NCBI GenBank assembly: GCA_947652115.1
Contig: OX393568.1
Span: 11,255,447-11,319,446 of the forward strand
Length of the DNA stretch: 64,000 bases
Direction: 5' to 3'
Source of the DNA: Blastomussa wellsi
Lineage: Eukaryota > Cnidaria > Anthozoa > Scleractinia > Plerogyridae
The position numbers were made by a program, and so were the translations under genes. The notes beneath the pieces were generated by a model. That model was not told the origin of the DNA. It saw only the letters and a list, made by a program, of their open reading frames with translations, and searched no databases. Of the stretch, positions 19,810-32,495 are shown piece after piece. Each line of letters starts with the position of its first letter. The stretch's first letter is position 1.

Positions 19810-22800
19810 AATTCGTCTTCGAAAGAAGGGAGAAAGGGCTGCTTTATTTACCTTAATAACTGAATATTTCACTTTCTTGAGCCTAAATTTATTTTCAAGT
19901 TGATTTTGCGTGTTACAATTTGGCACTTACACCATAATCAGCCGTAACACTGAAACAATCGTCTCATGACCGGGTGCAACCGTTTCAGTATGAAAGAATA
20001 TTATGGGATGTCGCTGAGTCAGTTCAACACGGCGAGGTCAACAGCGCTTATTTACAATATTCATACTAAGTCTACAAGCAATTCTTCAATTCCAAACTTC
20101 CAACAGGCCAATCTTTGGAAGGTCGGCCACAACTCACGCCAGTATATACGCTTTAGCTAAGAATTGCTTGTAGACTTAGCTTCGCGCCTGGCTCTGTGTT
20201 TCCCCAAATCACTAAGTTTAACCGCCAGCGTCATAAACGCTCTCAGCGATCTCGGGGCAACAACTTTTCTCGGTTCTTTGAGATAAGGTATAGACTTGCG
20301 TGTTTCCAGACTTAATGATGTCCTTCTAACAACCAGGCGGGCACAAGCATCTTAGTGAATATGTCAGCCAGTCTTCTGGCAAAAAAAGATTCCGAGCTGC
20401 AAGATAGGCTTGTTGGCAGGAGAGCGCCACTGACACTTTGCGCGTCAAAATAGTAAGTCACAATGCTCTTTCTCTTTACGTCTATATACTGCGGGAAAAC
20501 AGGTACACTTGGGGATGACAGATTGTCACCGGCTTTGGGATTGGAAAACTCCTTCTGGTTGCACGCCAATTTCTGTTTTGCGCTTTGGTTCCACCAGTTT
20601 CCGAACACTTCAATCATTCTTTTTTTTTCCTTTCCCATAACTTTCTTTTTTCAACTATATTTTGCCTCACAACTGTGTTCGTTTCGGTGTACTTTCTTCT
20701 GGCCACGGCTTACTCGGCCTATAAAAACCATCATCCAAACTGGAAATTCTTACCATGGAAAAGCCTGGGATGGTGCACGGAAATTTTCCTCCCAGCCTTT
20801 CGCTCAAATTTCTCAATCGCCCTGACAAACTCGGATCCGGGTTTCGTGGGAGGCACGATTTCCTCCTTCAGATTCTCAGTACGATCGAATGGGTGCCTCT
20901 TTTGGTCCAAGGTAAAGAAGTCAGAAGTGAAACAATGGCTAACGCTTATCACGGGCGCCGCCGCGTTAGGGCGTTCAAAAAGAAAATCATCTAGATCATC
21001 TTTACACTTTTCAAGTAAATGCAATTAAAAAAAAATTAAACTACTTTTTAAACACTTTTAAAAACCTTTTAAAAAATTCGTTTAACTATTTCTACATGGG
21101 GAATACGTCTATTATCCATGTATTCTAGCTTTGCATGCCTGGAACTAGATGACTTAAGTTGTTGTTTCAATTTGAAGGCCACAACGAAAGTGCCGCTTTT
21201 GGCTGAGTACGTTATCGCATATCAGATGAGAGTGTACTACAAGTTACAAAAGGACTCCAAACGAACAATAGATCGACCTGTAAAATGCACGAACTGCTAA
21301 GTTGAACAAAACGTTTTTGCAAGTATTCATCAGTTTGCGTATTCAAATTTGGACGAAGTTTCTTGCAGTAAAACATCTCGTAAATTAAGCATAAACACTG
21401 AAATTTCCATGACGTTTTCTATCTCAAAAAGTGAAAATCGTTTGATTAATATTAGCAACACATAAATCAGTCCCATATATCATCCTTGACGGGTGTTTCT
21501 CATTGCTGGATAGTCCATAACACAAAATCATATGAAGTCACTCATTACCGGCGTAACGGGACAAAAATGTTGCGCTCTACGCTAAGCTTCGAGGCTTTAG
21601 TAAAGTGGAGTTGACAGTCTTGAAATAGGTTTCACTGTCGGCGAAAAAATGCTGCATTTCCAATCCCAAGCGCACTTTAACTGAGCTCACAATCCGACTC
21701 GATCAGTTGACTTCCGGCGGAAATAAATTATTGCCAACTATAAAAAAACCTAATTTTTTGCTAGCAACCCAAGGGATTTCAGAGATGGCCGAGCGAAATC
21801 GCTGGCGGACCGTTGATTCTGCATGGTCATCTCCGACTCGCGGGTTAAAATCTGCCTGCACAGGGATAGCTTTATATGGCTTGGGGGCCGGGTAGCCCAA
21901 CCCCCCGTTTGGACTTGAAACTGCGACCGCTGAGTCGGGTTTTTTTTCTGATTTTTTTTTAATTTTATTTATCTATTGATTGATTGATTGATTGGTTTTC
22001 GTATTAAGGGACCAAAGAAAAAGCGCGCGCATGTGCAGCACGCAAACCTTGTTATTGGACACCTTACAAAAATCGTCTCCAGTAATTTGTGGCTCACAAA
22101 AAATCGTCTTACAAATCCAGTAATTTGTGGCTTATTAAAATCGTCTTAAAAAAAGTAATTTGTGGCTGAAAAAATCACTTTACAAATCCAGAATTTTTGG
22201 CTTACAAAATTCGTCTTACAAATCCAGTAATCACTCGATCGATCGGACTGAAAAATACACGTGCTTAACAATTGACGACAAAGAATGCCTATGATTATAA
22301 TAAGAACGAAAATTGGTGGTTTTCATGTCACGCAAGTATCACGCACGTAAGAAATAAAATCGCTTACCATTCAATAAATTGAGTCAAGAAATTGAAATAT
22401 CACGGAAGAGTAATAAATAAAGAACGTGGCAAAGTTTAGGGAACTCGAGTCATTCGGCAAAGTGTATAACTTAAAATTATAGTGCTTAGTATGGAGACGC
22501 CATATGCATGTTTGTGCCCCTCTGGGGAACTCCAACATGGCGGCCGGAAACCAGTGGAAACATTTGGAGTTTACTTTGGCTCTCTCAAAACCTTTCTTCT
22601 CGTTGTTAAACTTGAAAACATTCGCATAGACACTTCCCTCGATATATCGGCTACTCAGAACTCGAAAAGATAAGGCGAATCGATATTTTCGCGCACGTAA
22701 CATGTTACCCAGAAACAATGCCGATGTCAGCCATTGTGAAAAATCTCAAATTCAAACTGTTCTATTTTCAAAACAAAGCCGTCTACCGAGCTGAAAACAG

Positions 22801-23165
22801 GCCAGCAGATAATGTTTAAAAATGACTTTTACCTGAGGAAGTTGAAAACTCAAAATGTTTGATTTTAGTTTTTTCTGACGTCACGTGAAAACCAAGAATT
22901 GGACTTCAAAAGTTGAATCTCTGTTAGACCTGTTAAAAGAGGCGACTACGTTACTCGACAATATTTGTATTGTAACAACACTGTAACAACAACAACTTGC
23001 AATTGCGATTAGTTGGTCTCTGAGATAAACATGAACAGCTGCCCAAACAAAGTCCGCCATGTCTCCTTTCCCGGACTGAACGGGAGATAGTCCATAATAA
23101 CCATCCCCAGAAGAACGTGGTAGTCACCCTGTAACGCAATTGTGACAAGTTACGATAGCGCGCCA
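19810..23165 (+). repeat. Macrosatellite unit 7 (3356 bp)
   Basis: This unit combines the 78-bp insertion and 5-bp deletion of unit 6 with the TATAAAAACC and altered AT-tract alleles of unit 5. It has the short ATCATCT-duplication allele and the 16-bp 3' deletion. It carries the only CAA to CAG change seen in the 60-residue ORF. Confidence 0.97.
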
Positions 23166-26100
23166 AATTCGTCTTCGAAAGAAGGGAGAAAGGGCTGCTT
23201 TATTTCACACCATAATCAGCCGTAACACTGAAACAATCGTCTCATGAACGGGAGTAACCGTTTCAGTATGAAAGAATATTATGGGATGTCAGAATATTAT
23301 GGGATGTATTATGGGATGTCAGTTCAACACGGCGAGGTCAACAGCGAGTATTTACAATATTCATACTAAGTCTACAAGCAATTCTTCAATTCCAAACTTC
23401 CAACAGGCCAATCTTTGGAAGGTCGGCCACAACTCACGCCAGTATATACGCTTTAGCTAAGAATTGCTTGTAGACTTAGCTTCGCGCCTGGCTCTGTGTT
23501 TCCCCAAATCACTAAGTTTAACCGCCAGCGTCATAAACGCTCTCAGCGATCTCGGGGCAACAACTTTTCTCGGTTCTTTGAGATAAGGTATAGACTTGCG
23601 TGTTTCCAGACTTAATGATGTCCTTCTAACAACCAGGCGGGCACAAGCATCTTAGTGAATATGTCAGCCAGTCTTCTGGCAAAAAAAGATTCCGAGCTGC
23701 AAGATAGGCTTGTTGGCAGGAGAGCGCCACTGACACTTTGCGCGTCAAAATAGTAAGTCACAATGCTCTTTCTCTTTACGTCTATATACTCCACTGCGGG
23801 AAAACAGGTACACTTGGGGATGACAGATTGTCACCGGCTTTGGGATTGGAAAACTCCTTCTGGTTGCACGCCAATTTCTGTTTTGCGCTTTGGTTCCACC
23901 AGTTTCCGAACACTTCAATCATTCTTTTTTTTTCCTTTCCCATAACTTCCTTTTTTCAACTATATTTTGCCTCACAACTGTGTTCGTTTCGGTGGACTTT
24001 CTTCTGGCCACGGCTTACTCGGCCTATAAAAACCATCATCCAAACTGGAAATTCTTACCATGGAAAAGCCTGGGATGGTGCACGGAAATTTTCCTCCCAG
24101 CCTTTCGCTCAAATTTCTCAATCGCCCTGACAAACTCGGATCCGGGTTTCGTGGGAGGCACGATTTCCTCCTTCAGATTCTCAGTACGATCGAATGGGTG
24201 CCTCTTTTGGTCCAAGGTAAAGAAGTCAGAAGTGAAACAATGGCTAACGCTTATCACGGGCGCCGCCGCGTTAGGGCGTTCAAAAAGAAAATAAAAACTA
24301 AATTACCAGATCATCTTTACACTTTTCAAGTAAATGCAATTAAAAAAAATTAAACTACTTTTAAAACACTTTTAAGAACCTTTTAAAAAATTCGTTTAAC
24401 TATTTCTACATGGGGAATACGTCTATTATCCATGTATTCTAGCTTTGCATGCCTGGAACTAGATGACTTAAGTTGTTGTTTCAATTTGAAGGCCACAACA
24501 AAAGTGCCGCTTTTGGCTGAGTACGTTATCGCATATCAAATGAGAGTGTACTACAAGTTACAAAAGGACTCCAAACGAACAATAGATCGACCTGTAAAAT
24601 GCACGAACTGTTAAGTTGAACAAAACGTTTTTGCAAGTATTCATCAGTTTGCGTATTCAAATTTGGACGAAGTTTCTTGCAGTAAAACATCTCGTAAATT
24701 AAGCATAAACACTGAAATTTCCATGACGTTTTCTATCTCAAAAAGTGAAAATCGTTTGATTAATATTAGCAACGCATAAATCAGTCCCATATATCATCCT
24801 TGACGGGTGTTTCTCATTGCTGGATAGTCCATAACACAAAATCATATGAAGTCACTCATTACCGGCGTAACGGGACAAAAATGTTGCGCTCTACGCTAAG
24901 CTTCGAGGCTTTAGTAAAGTGGAGTTGACAGTCTTGAAATAGGTTTCACTGTCGGCGAAAAAATGCTGCATTTCCAATCCCAAGCGCACTTTAACTGAGC
25001 TCACAATCCGACTCGATCAGTTGACTTCCGGCGGAAATAAATTATTGCCAACTATAAAAAAACCTAATTTTTTGCTAGCAACCCAAGGGATTTCAGAGAT
25101 GGCCGAGCGAAATCGCTGGCGGACCGTTGATTCTGCATGGTCATCTCCGACTCGCGTGTTAAAATCTGCCTGCACAGGGATAGCCTTATATGGCTTGGGG
25201 GCCGGGTAGCCCAACCCCCCGTTTGGACTTGAAACTGCGACCGCTGAGTCGGGTTTTTTTTTTCTGAATTTTTTTTTAATTTTATTTATTTATTGATTGA
25301 TTGATTGATTGGTTTTCGTATTAATGGACCAAAGAAAAAGGGTGCGCATGTGCAGCACGCAAACCTTGTTATTGGACACCTTACAAAAATCGTCTCCAGT
25401 AATTTGTGGCTCACAAAAATCGTCTTACAAATCCAGTAATTTGTGGCTTATTAAAATCGTCTTAAAAAAAGTAATTTGTGGCTGAAAAAATCACTTTACA
25501 AATCCAGAATTTTTGGCTTACAAAATTCGTCTTACAAATCCAGTAATCACTCGATCGATCGGACTGAAAAATACACGTGCTTAACAATTGACGACAAAGA
25601 ATGCCTATGATTATAATAAGAACGAAAATTGGTGGTTTTCATGTCACGCAAGTATCACGCACGTAAGAAATAAAACCGCTTACCCTTCAATAAATTGAGT
25701 CAAGAAATTGAAATATCACGGAAGAGTAATAAATAAAGAACGTGGCAAAGTTTAGGGGATGTACGATATTCCGAACTCGAGTCATTCGGCAAAGTGTATA
25801 ACTGAAAATTATAGTGCTTAGTATGGAGACGCCATATGCATGTTTGTGCCCCTCTGAGGAACTCCAACATGGCGGCCGGAAACCAGTGGAAACATTTGGA
25901 GTTTACTTTGGCTCTCTCAAAACGTTTCTTCTCGTTGTTAAACTTGAAAACATTCGCATAGACACTTCCCTCGATATATCGGCTACTCAGAACTCGAAAA
26001 GATAAGGCGAATCGATATTTTCGCGCACGTAACATGTTACCCAGAAACAATGCCGATGTCAGCCATTGTGAAAAATCTCAAATTCAAACTGTTCTATTTT

Positions 26101-26497
26101 CAAAACAAAGCCGTCTACCGAGCTGAAAACAGGCCAGCAGATAATGTTTAAAAATGACTTTTACCTGAGGAAGTTGAAAACTCAAAATGTTTGATTTTAG
26201 TTTTTTCTGACGTCACGTGAAAACCAAGAATTGGACTTCAAAAGTTGAATCTCTGTTAGACCTTTTAAAAGAGGCGACTACGTTACTCGACAATATTTGT
26301 ATTGTAACAACACTGTAACAACAACAACTTGCAATTACGATTAGTTGGTCTCTGAGATAAACATGAACAGCTGCCCAAACAAAGTCCGCCATGTCTCCTT
26401 TCCCGGACTGAACGGGAGATAGTCCATAATAACCATCCCCAGAAGAACGTGGTAGTCACCCTGTAACGCAATTGTGACAAGTTACGATAGCGCGCCA
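23166..26497 (+). repeat. Macrosatellite unit 8 (3332 bp)
   Basis: The 78-bp segment is absent although neighbouring units 7 and 9 have it. A local triplication at 23273-23320 replaces normal sequence. CGGTGGACTTTC near 23990 is shared only with units 18-20, and ATTAATGGACC is shared with units 17-19. It carries the 15-nt form of the repair-like indel. Confidence 0.97.
23273..23320 (+). repeat. Local triplication in unit 8
   Basis: AGAATATTATGGGATGT appears at 23273-23289 and again at 23291-23307, followed directly by a shortened copy ATTATGGGATGT at 23308-23319. Other units have one copy followed by CGCTGAGTC, which is lost here. The pattern fits repeated template slippage, and it destroys the short ATG frame present here in other units. 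Confidence 0.85.
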
Positions 26498-29400
26498 AAT
26501 TCGTCTTCGAAAGAAGGGAGAAAGGGCTGCTTTATTTACCTTAATAACTGAATATTTCACTTTCTTGAGCCTAAATTTATTTTCAAGTTGATTTTGCGTG
26601 TTACAATTTGGCACTTACACCATAATCAGCCGTAACACTGAAACAATCGTCTCATGACCGGGTGCAACCGTTTCAGTATGAAAGAATATTATGGGATGAC
26701 GCTGAGTCAGTTCAACACGGCGAGGTCAACAGCGCTTATTTACAATATTCGTACTAAGTCTACAAGCAATTCTTCAATTCCAAACTTCCAACAGGCCAAT
26801 CTTTGGAAGGTCGGCCACAACTCACGCCAGTATATACGCTTTAGCTAAGAATTGCTTGTAGACTTAGCTTCGCGCCTGGCTCTGTGTTTCCCCCAATCAC
26901 TAAGTTTAACCGCCAGCGTCATAAACGCTCTAAGCGATCTCGGGGCAACAACTTTTCTCGGTTCTTTGAGATAAGGTATAGACTTGCGTGTTTCCAGACT
27001 TAATGATGTCCTTCTAACAACCAGGCGGGCACAAGCATCTTAGTGAATATGTCAGCCAGTCTTCTGGCAAAAAAAGATTCCGAGCTGCAAGATAGGCTTG
27101 TTGGCAGGAGAGCGCCACTGACACTTTGCGCGTCAAAATAGTAAGTCACAATGCTCTTTCTCTTTACGTCTATATACTCCACTGCGGGAAAACAGGTACA
27201 CTTGGGGATGACAGATTGTCACCGGCTTTGGGATTGGAAAACTCCTTCTGGTTGCACGCCAATTTCTGTTTTGCGCTTTGGTTCCACCAGTTTCAGAACA
27301 CTTCAATCATTCTTTTTTTTTCCTTTCCCATAACTTCCTTTTTTCAACTATATTTTGCCTCACAACTGTGTTCGTTTCGGTGTACTTTCTTCTGGCCACG
27401 GCTTACTCGGCCTATAGAAAACAACATCCAAACTGGAAATTCTTACCATGGAAAAGCCTGGGATGGTGCACAGAAATTTTCCTCCCAGCCATTCGCTCAA
27501 ATTTCTCAATCGCCCTGACAAACTCGGATCCGGGTTTCGTGGGAGGCACGATTTCCTCCTTCAGATTCTCAGTACGATCGAATGGGTGCCTCTTTTGGTC
27601 CAAGGTAAAGAAGTCAGAAGTGAAACAATGGCTAACGCTTATCACGGGCGCCGCCGCGTTAGGGCGTTCAAAAAGAAAATAAAAACTAAATTACCAGATC
27701 ATCTTTACACTTTTCAAGTAAATGCAATTAAAAAAAATTAAACTACTTTTAAAACACTTTTAAGAACCTTTTAAAAAATTCGTTTAACTATTTCTACATG
27801 GGGAATACGTCTATTATCCATGTATTCTAGCTTTGCATGCCTGGAACTAGATGACTTAAGTTGTTGTTTCAATTTGAAGGCCACAACAAAAGTGCCGCTT
27901 TTGGCTGAGTACGTTATCGCATATCAAATGAGAGTGTACTACAAGTTACAAAAGGACTCCAAACGAACAATAGATCGACCTGTAAAATGCACGAACTGTT
28001 AAGTTGAACAAAACGTTTTTGCAAGTATTCATCAGTTTGCGTATTCAAATTTGGACGAAGTTTCTTGCAGTAAAACATCTCGTAAATTAAGCATAAACAC
28101 TGAAATTTCCATGACGTTTTCTATCTCAAAAAGTGAAAATCGTTTGATTAATATTAGCAACGCATAAATCAGTCCCATATATCATCCTTGACGGGTGTTT
28201 CTCATTGCTGGATAGTCCATAACACAAAATCATATGAAGTCACTCATTACCGGCGTAACGGGACAAAAATGTTGCGCTCTACGCTAAGCTTCGAGGCTTT
28301 AGTAAAGTGGAGTTGACAGTCTTGAAATAGGTTTCACTGCCGGCGAAAAAATGCTGCATTTCCAATCCCAAGCGCACTTTAACTGAGCTCACAATCCGAC
28401 TCGATCAGTTGACTTCCGGCGGAAATAAATTATTGCCAACTATAAAAAAACCTAATTTTTTGCTAGCAACCCAAGGGATTTCAGAGATGGCCGAGCGAAA
28501 TCGCTGGCGGACCGTTGATTCTGCATGGTCATCTCCGACTCGCGTGTTAAAATCTTCCTGCACAGGGATAGCCTTATATGGCTTGGGGGCCGGGTAGCCC
28601 AAACCCCCGTTTGGACTTGAAACTGCGACCGCTGAGTCGGGTTTTTTTTTTCTGAATTTTTTTTTAATTTTATTTATTTATTGATTGATTCATTGATTGG
28701 TTTTCGTATTAAGGGACCAAAGAAAAAGCGCGCGCATGTGCAGCACGCAAACCTTGTTATTGGACACCTTACAAAAATCGTCTCCAGTAATTTGTGGCTC
28801 ACAAATACCGTCTTACAAATCCAGTAATTTGTGGCTTATTAAAATCGTCTTAAAAAAAGTAATTTGTGGCTGAAAAATCACTTTACAAATCCAGAATTTT
28901 TGGCTTACAAAATTCGTCTTACAAATCCAGTAATCACTCGATCGATCGGACTGAAAAATACACGTGCTTAACAATTGACGACAAAGAATGCCTATGATTA
29001 TAATAAGAACGACAATTGGTGGTTTTCATGTCACGCAAGTATCACGCACGTAAGAAATAAAATCGCTTACCATTCAATAAATTGAGTCAAGAAATTGAAA
29101 TATCATGGAAGAGTAATAAATAAAGAACGTGGCAAAGTTTAGGGGATGTACGAACTCGAGTCATTCGGCAAAGTGTATCACTGAAAATTATAGTGTTTAG
29201 TATGGAGACGCCATATGCATGTTTGTGCCCCTCTGAGGAACTCCAACATGGCGGCCGGAAACCAGTGGAAACATTTGGAGTTTACTTTGGCTGTTTCAAA
29301 AAGTTTCTTCTCGTTGTTAAACTTGAAAGCATTCGCATAGACACTTCCCTCGATATATCGGCTACTCAGAACTCGAAAAGATAAGGCGAATCGATATTTT

Positions 29401-29877
29401 CGCGCACGTAACATGTTGCCCAGAAACAATGCCGATGTCAGCCAATGTGAAAAATCTCAAATTCAAACTGTTCTATTTTCAAAACAAAGCCGTCTACCGA
29501 GCTGAAAACAGGCCAGCAGATAATGTTTAAAAATGACTTTTACCTGAGGAAGTTGAAAACTCAAAATGTTTGATTTTAGTTTTTTTCTGACGTCACGTGA
29601 AAACCAAGAATTGGACTTCAAAAGTTGAATCTCTGTTAGACCTTTTAAAAGAGGCGACTGCGTTACTCGACAATATTTGTATTGTAACAACAATGTAACA
29701 ACAACAACTTGCAATTGCGATTAGTTGGTCTCTGAGATAAACATGAACAGCTGCCCAAAAAAAGTCCGCCATGTCTCCTTTCCCGGACTGAACGGGAGAT
29801 AGTCCATAATGACCATCCCCAGAAGAACGTGGTAGTCACCCTGTAACGCAATTGTGACAAGTTACGATAGCGCGCCA
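26498..29877 (+). repeat. Macrosatellite unit 9 (3380 bp)
   Basis: The 78-bp segment is present. GGGATGACGCTG near 26694 is shared only with unit 16. AAAACAACATCC and CACAGAAATT are shared with units 11, 12 and 17. A private 8-bp deletion at about 29150 joins two CGA triplets (GATGTACGAACTCG), a third allele at the site where other units are either full length or 16 bp shorter. Confidence 0.97.
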
Positions 29878-32495
29878 AATTCGTCTTCGAAAGAAGGGAG
29901 AAAGGGCTGCTTTATTTACCTTAATAACTGAATATTTCACTTTCTTGAGCGTAAATTTATTTTCAAGTTGATTTTGCGTGTTACAATTTGGCACTTACAC
30001 CATAATCAGCCGTAACACTGAAACAATCGTCTCATGACCGGGTGCAACCGTTTCAGTATGAAAGAATATTATGGGATGTCGCTGAGTCAGTTCAACACGG
30101 CGAGGTCAACAGCGACTATTTACAATATTCATACTAAGTCTACAAGCAATTCTTCAATTCCAAACTTCCAACAGGCCAATCTTTGGAAGGTCGGCCACAA
30201 CTCGGTGCCTCTTTTGGTCCAAGGTAAAGAAGTCAGAAGTGAAACAATGGCTAACGCTTATCACGGGCGCCGCCGCGTTAGGGCGTTCAAAAAGAAAATC
30301 ATCTAGATCATCTTTACACTTTTCAAGTAAATGCAATTAAAAAAAATTAAACTACTTTTAAAACACTTTTAAGAACCTTTTAAAAAATTCGTTTAACTAT
30401 TTCTACATGGGGAATACGTCTATTATCCATGTATTCTAGCTTTGCATGCCTGGAACTAGATGACTTAAGTTGTTGTTTCAATTTGAAGGCCACAACGAAA
30501 GTGCCGCTTTTGGCTGAGTACGTTATCGCATATCAAATGAGAGTGTACTACAAGTTACAAAAGGACTCCAAACGAACAATAGATCGACCTGTAAAATGCA
30601 CGAACTGCTAAGTTGAACAAAACGTTTTTGCAAGTATTCATCAGTTTGCGTATTCAAATTTGGACGAAGTTTCTTGCAGTAAAACATCTCGTAAATTAAG
30701 CATAAACACTGAAATTTCCATGACGTTTTCTATCTCAAAAAGTGAAAATCGTTTGATTAATATTAGCAACGCATAAATCAGTCCCATATATCATCCTTGA
30801 CGGGTGTTTCTCATTGCTGGATAGTCCATAACACAAAATCATATGAAGTCACTCATTACCGGCGTAACGGGACAAAAATGTTGCGCTCTACGCTAAGCTT
30901 CGAGGCTTTAGTAAAGTGGAGTTGACAGTCTTGAAATAGGTTTCACTGTCGGCGAAAAAATGCTGCATTTCCAATCCCAAGCGCACTTTAACTGAGCTCA
31001 CAATCCGACTCGATCAGTTGACTTCCGGCGGAAATGAATTATTGCCAACTATAAAAAAACCTAATTTTTTGCTAGCAACCCAAGGGATTTCAGAGATGGC
31101 CGAGCGAAATCGCTGGCGGACCGTTGATTCTGCATGGTCATCTCCGACTCGCGTGTTAAAATCTGCCTGCACAGGGATAGCCTTATATGGCTTGGGGGCC
31201 GGGTAGCCCAACCCCCCGTTTGGACTTGAAACTGCGACCGCTGAGTCGGGTTTTTTTTTTCTGAATTTTTTTTTAATTTTATTTATTGATTGATTGATTG
31301 ATTGATTGGTTTTCGTATTAAGGGACCAAAGAAAAAGCGCGCGCATGTGCAGCACGCAAACCTTGTTATTGGACACCTTACAAAAATCGTCTCCAGTAAT
31401 TTGTGGCTCACAAATACCGTCTTACAAATCCAGTAATTTGTGGCTTATTAAAATCGTCTTAAAAAAAGTAATTTGTGGCTGAAAAAATCACTTTACAAAT
31501 CCAGAATTTTTGGCTTACAAAATTCGTCTTACAAATCCAGTAATCACTCGATCGATCGGACTGAAAAATACACGTGCTTAACAATTGACGACAAAGAATG
31601 CCTATGATTATAATAAGAACGACAATTGGTGGTTTTCATGTCACGCAAGTATCACGCACGTAAGAAATAAAATCGCTTACCATTCAATAAATTGAGTCAA
31701 GAAATTGAAATATCATGGAAGAGTAATAAATAAAGAACGTGGCAAAGTTTAGGGGATGTACGATATTCCGAACTCGAGTCATTCGGCAAAGTGTATCACT
31801 GAAAATTATAGTGTTTAGTATGGAGACGCCATATGCATGTTTGTGCCCCTCTGAGGAACTCCAACATGGCGGCCGGAAACCAGTGGAAACATTTGGAGTT
31901 TACTTTGGCTCTTTCAAAAAGTTTCTTCTCGTTGTTAAACTTGAAAGCATTCGCATAGACACTTCCCTCGATATATCGGCTACTCAGAACTCGAAAAGAT
32001 AAGGCGAATCGATATTTTCGCGCACGTAACATGTTGCCCAGAAACAATGCCGATGTCAGCCAATGTGAAAAATCTCAAATTCAAACTGTTCTATTTTCAA
32101 AACAAAGCCGTCTACCGAGCTGAAAACAGGCCAGCAGATAATGTTTAAAAATGACTTTTACCTGAGGAAGTTGAAAACTCAAAATGTTTGATTTTAGTTT
32201 TTTTCTGACGTCACGTGAAAACCAAGAATTGGACTTCAAAAGTTGAATCTCTGTTAGACCTTTTAAAAGAGGCGACTGCGTTACTCGACAATATTTGTAT
32301 TGTAACAACAATGTAACAACAACAACTTGCAATTGCGATTAGTTGGTCTCTGAGATAAACATGAACAGCTGCCCAAAAAAAGTCCGCCATGTCTCCTTTC
32401 CCGGACTGAACGGGAGATAGTCCATAATGACCATCCCCAGAAGAACGTGGTAGTCACCCTGTAACGCAATTGTGACAAGTTACGATAGCGCGCCA
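29878..32495 (+). repeat. Macrosatellite unit 10, internally deleted (2618 bp)
   Basis: About 761 bp equivalent to unit 1 positions 249-1009 are missing. The junction is between 30203 and 30204 (CACAACTC joined to GGTGCCTC), with no obvious microhomology. The right arm of the 20-bp inverted repeat, the polypyrimidine tract and the ACCATGG site are lost. The rest of the unit, including the 60-residue ORF and the SINE, is intact. Confidence 0.97.
30203..30204. other. Deletion junction in unit 10
   Basis: CACAACTC joins GGTGCCTC here; in full units these are 761 bp apart (unit 1 positions 248 and 1010). There is no shared base at the breakpoints. The short ATG frame starting at 30034 now reads through into another frame to give 90 codons, a chance fusion. 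Confidence 0.9.
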
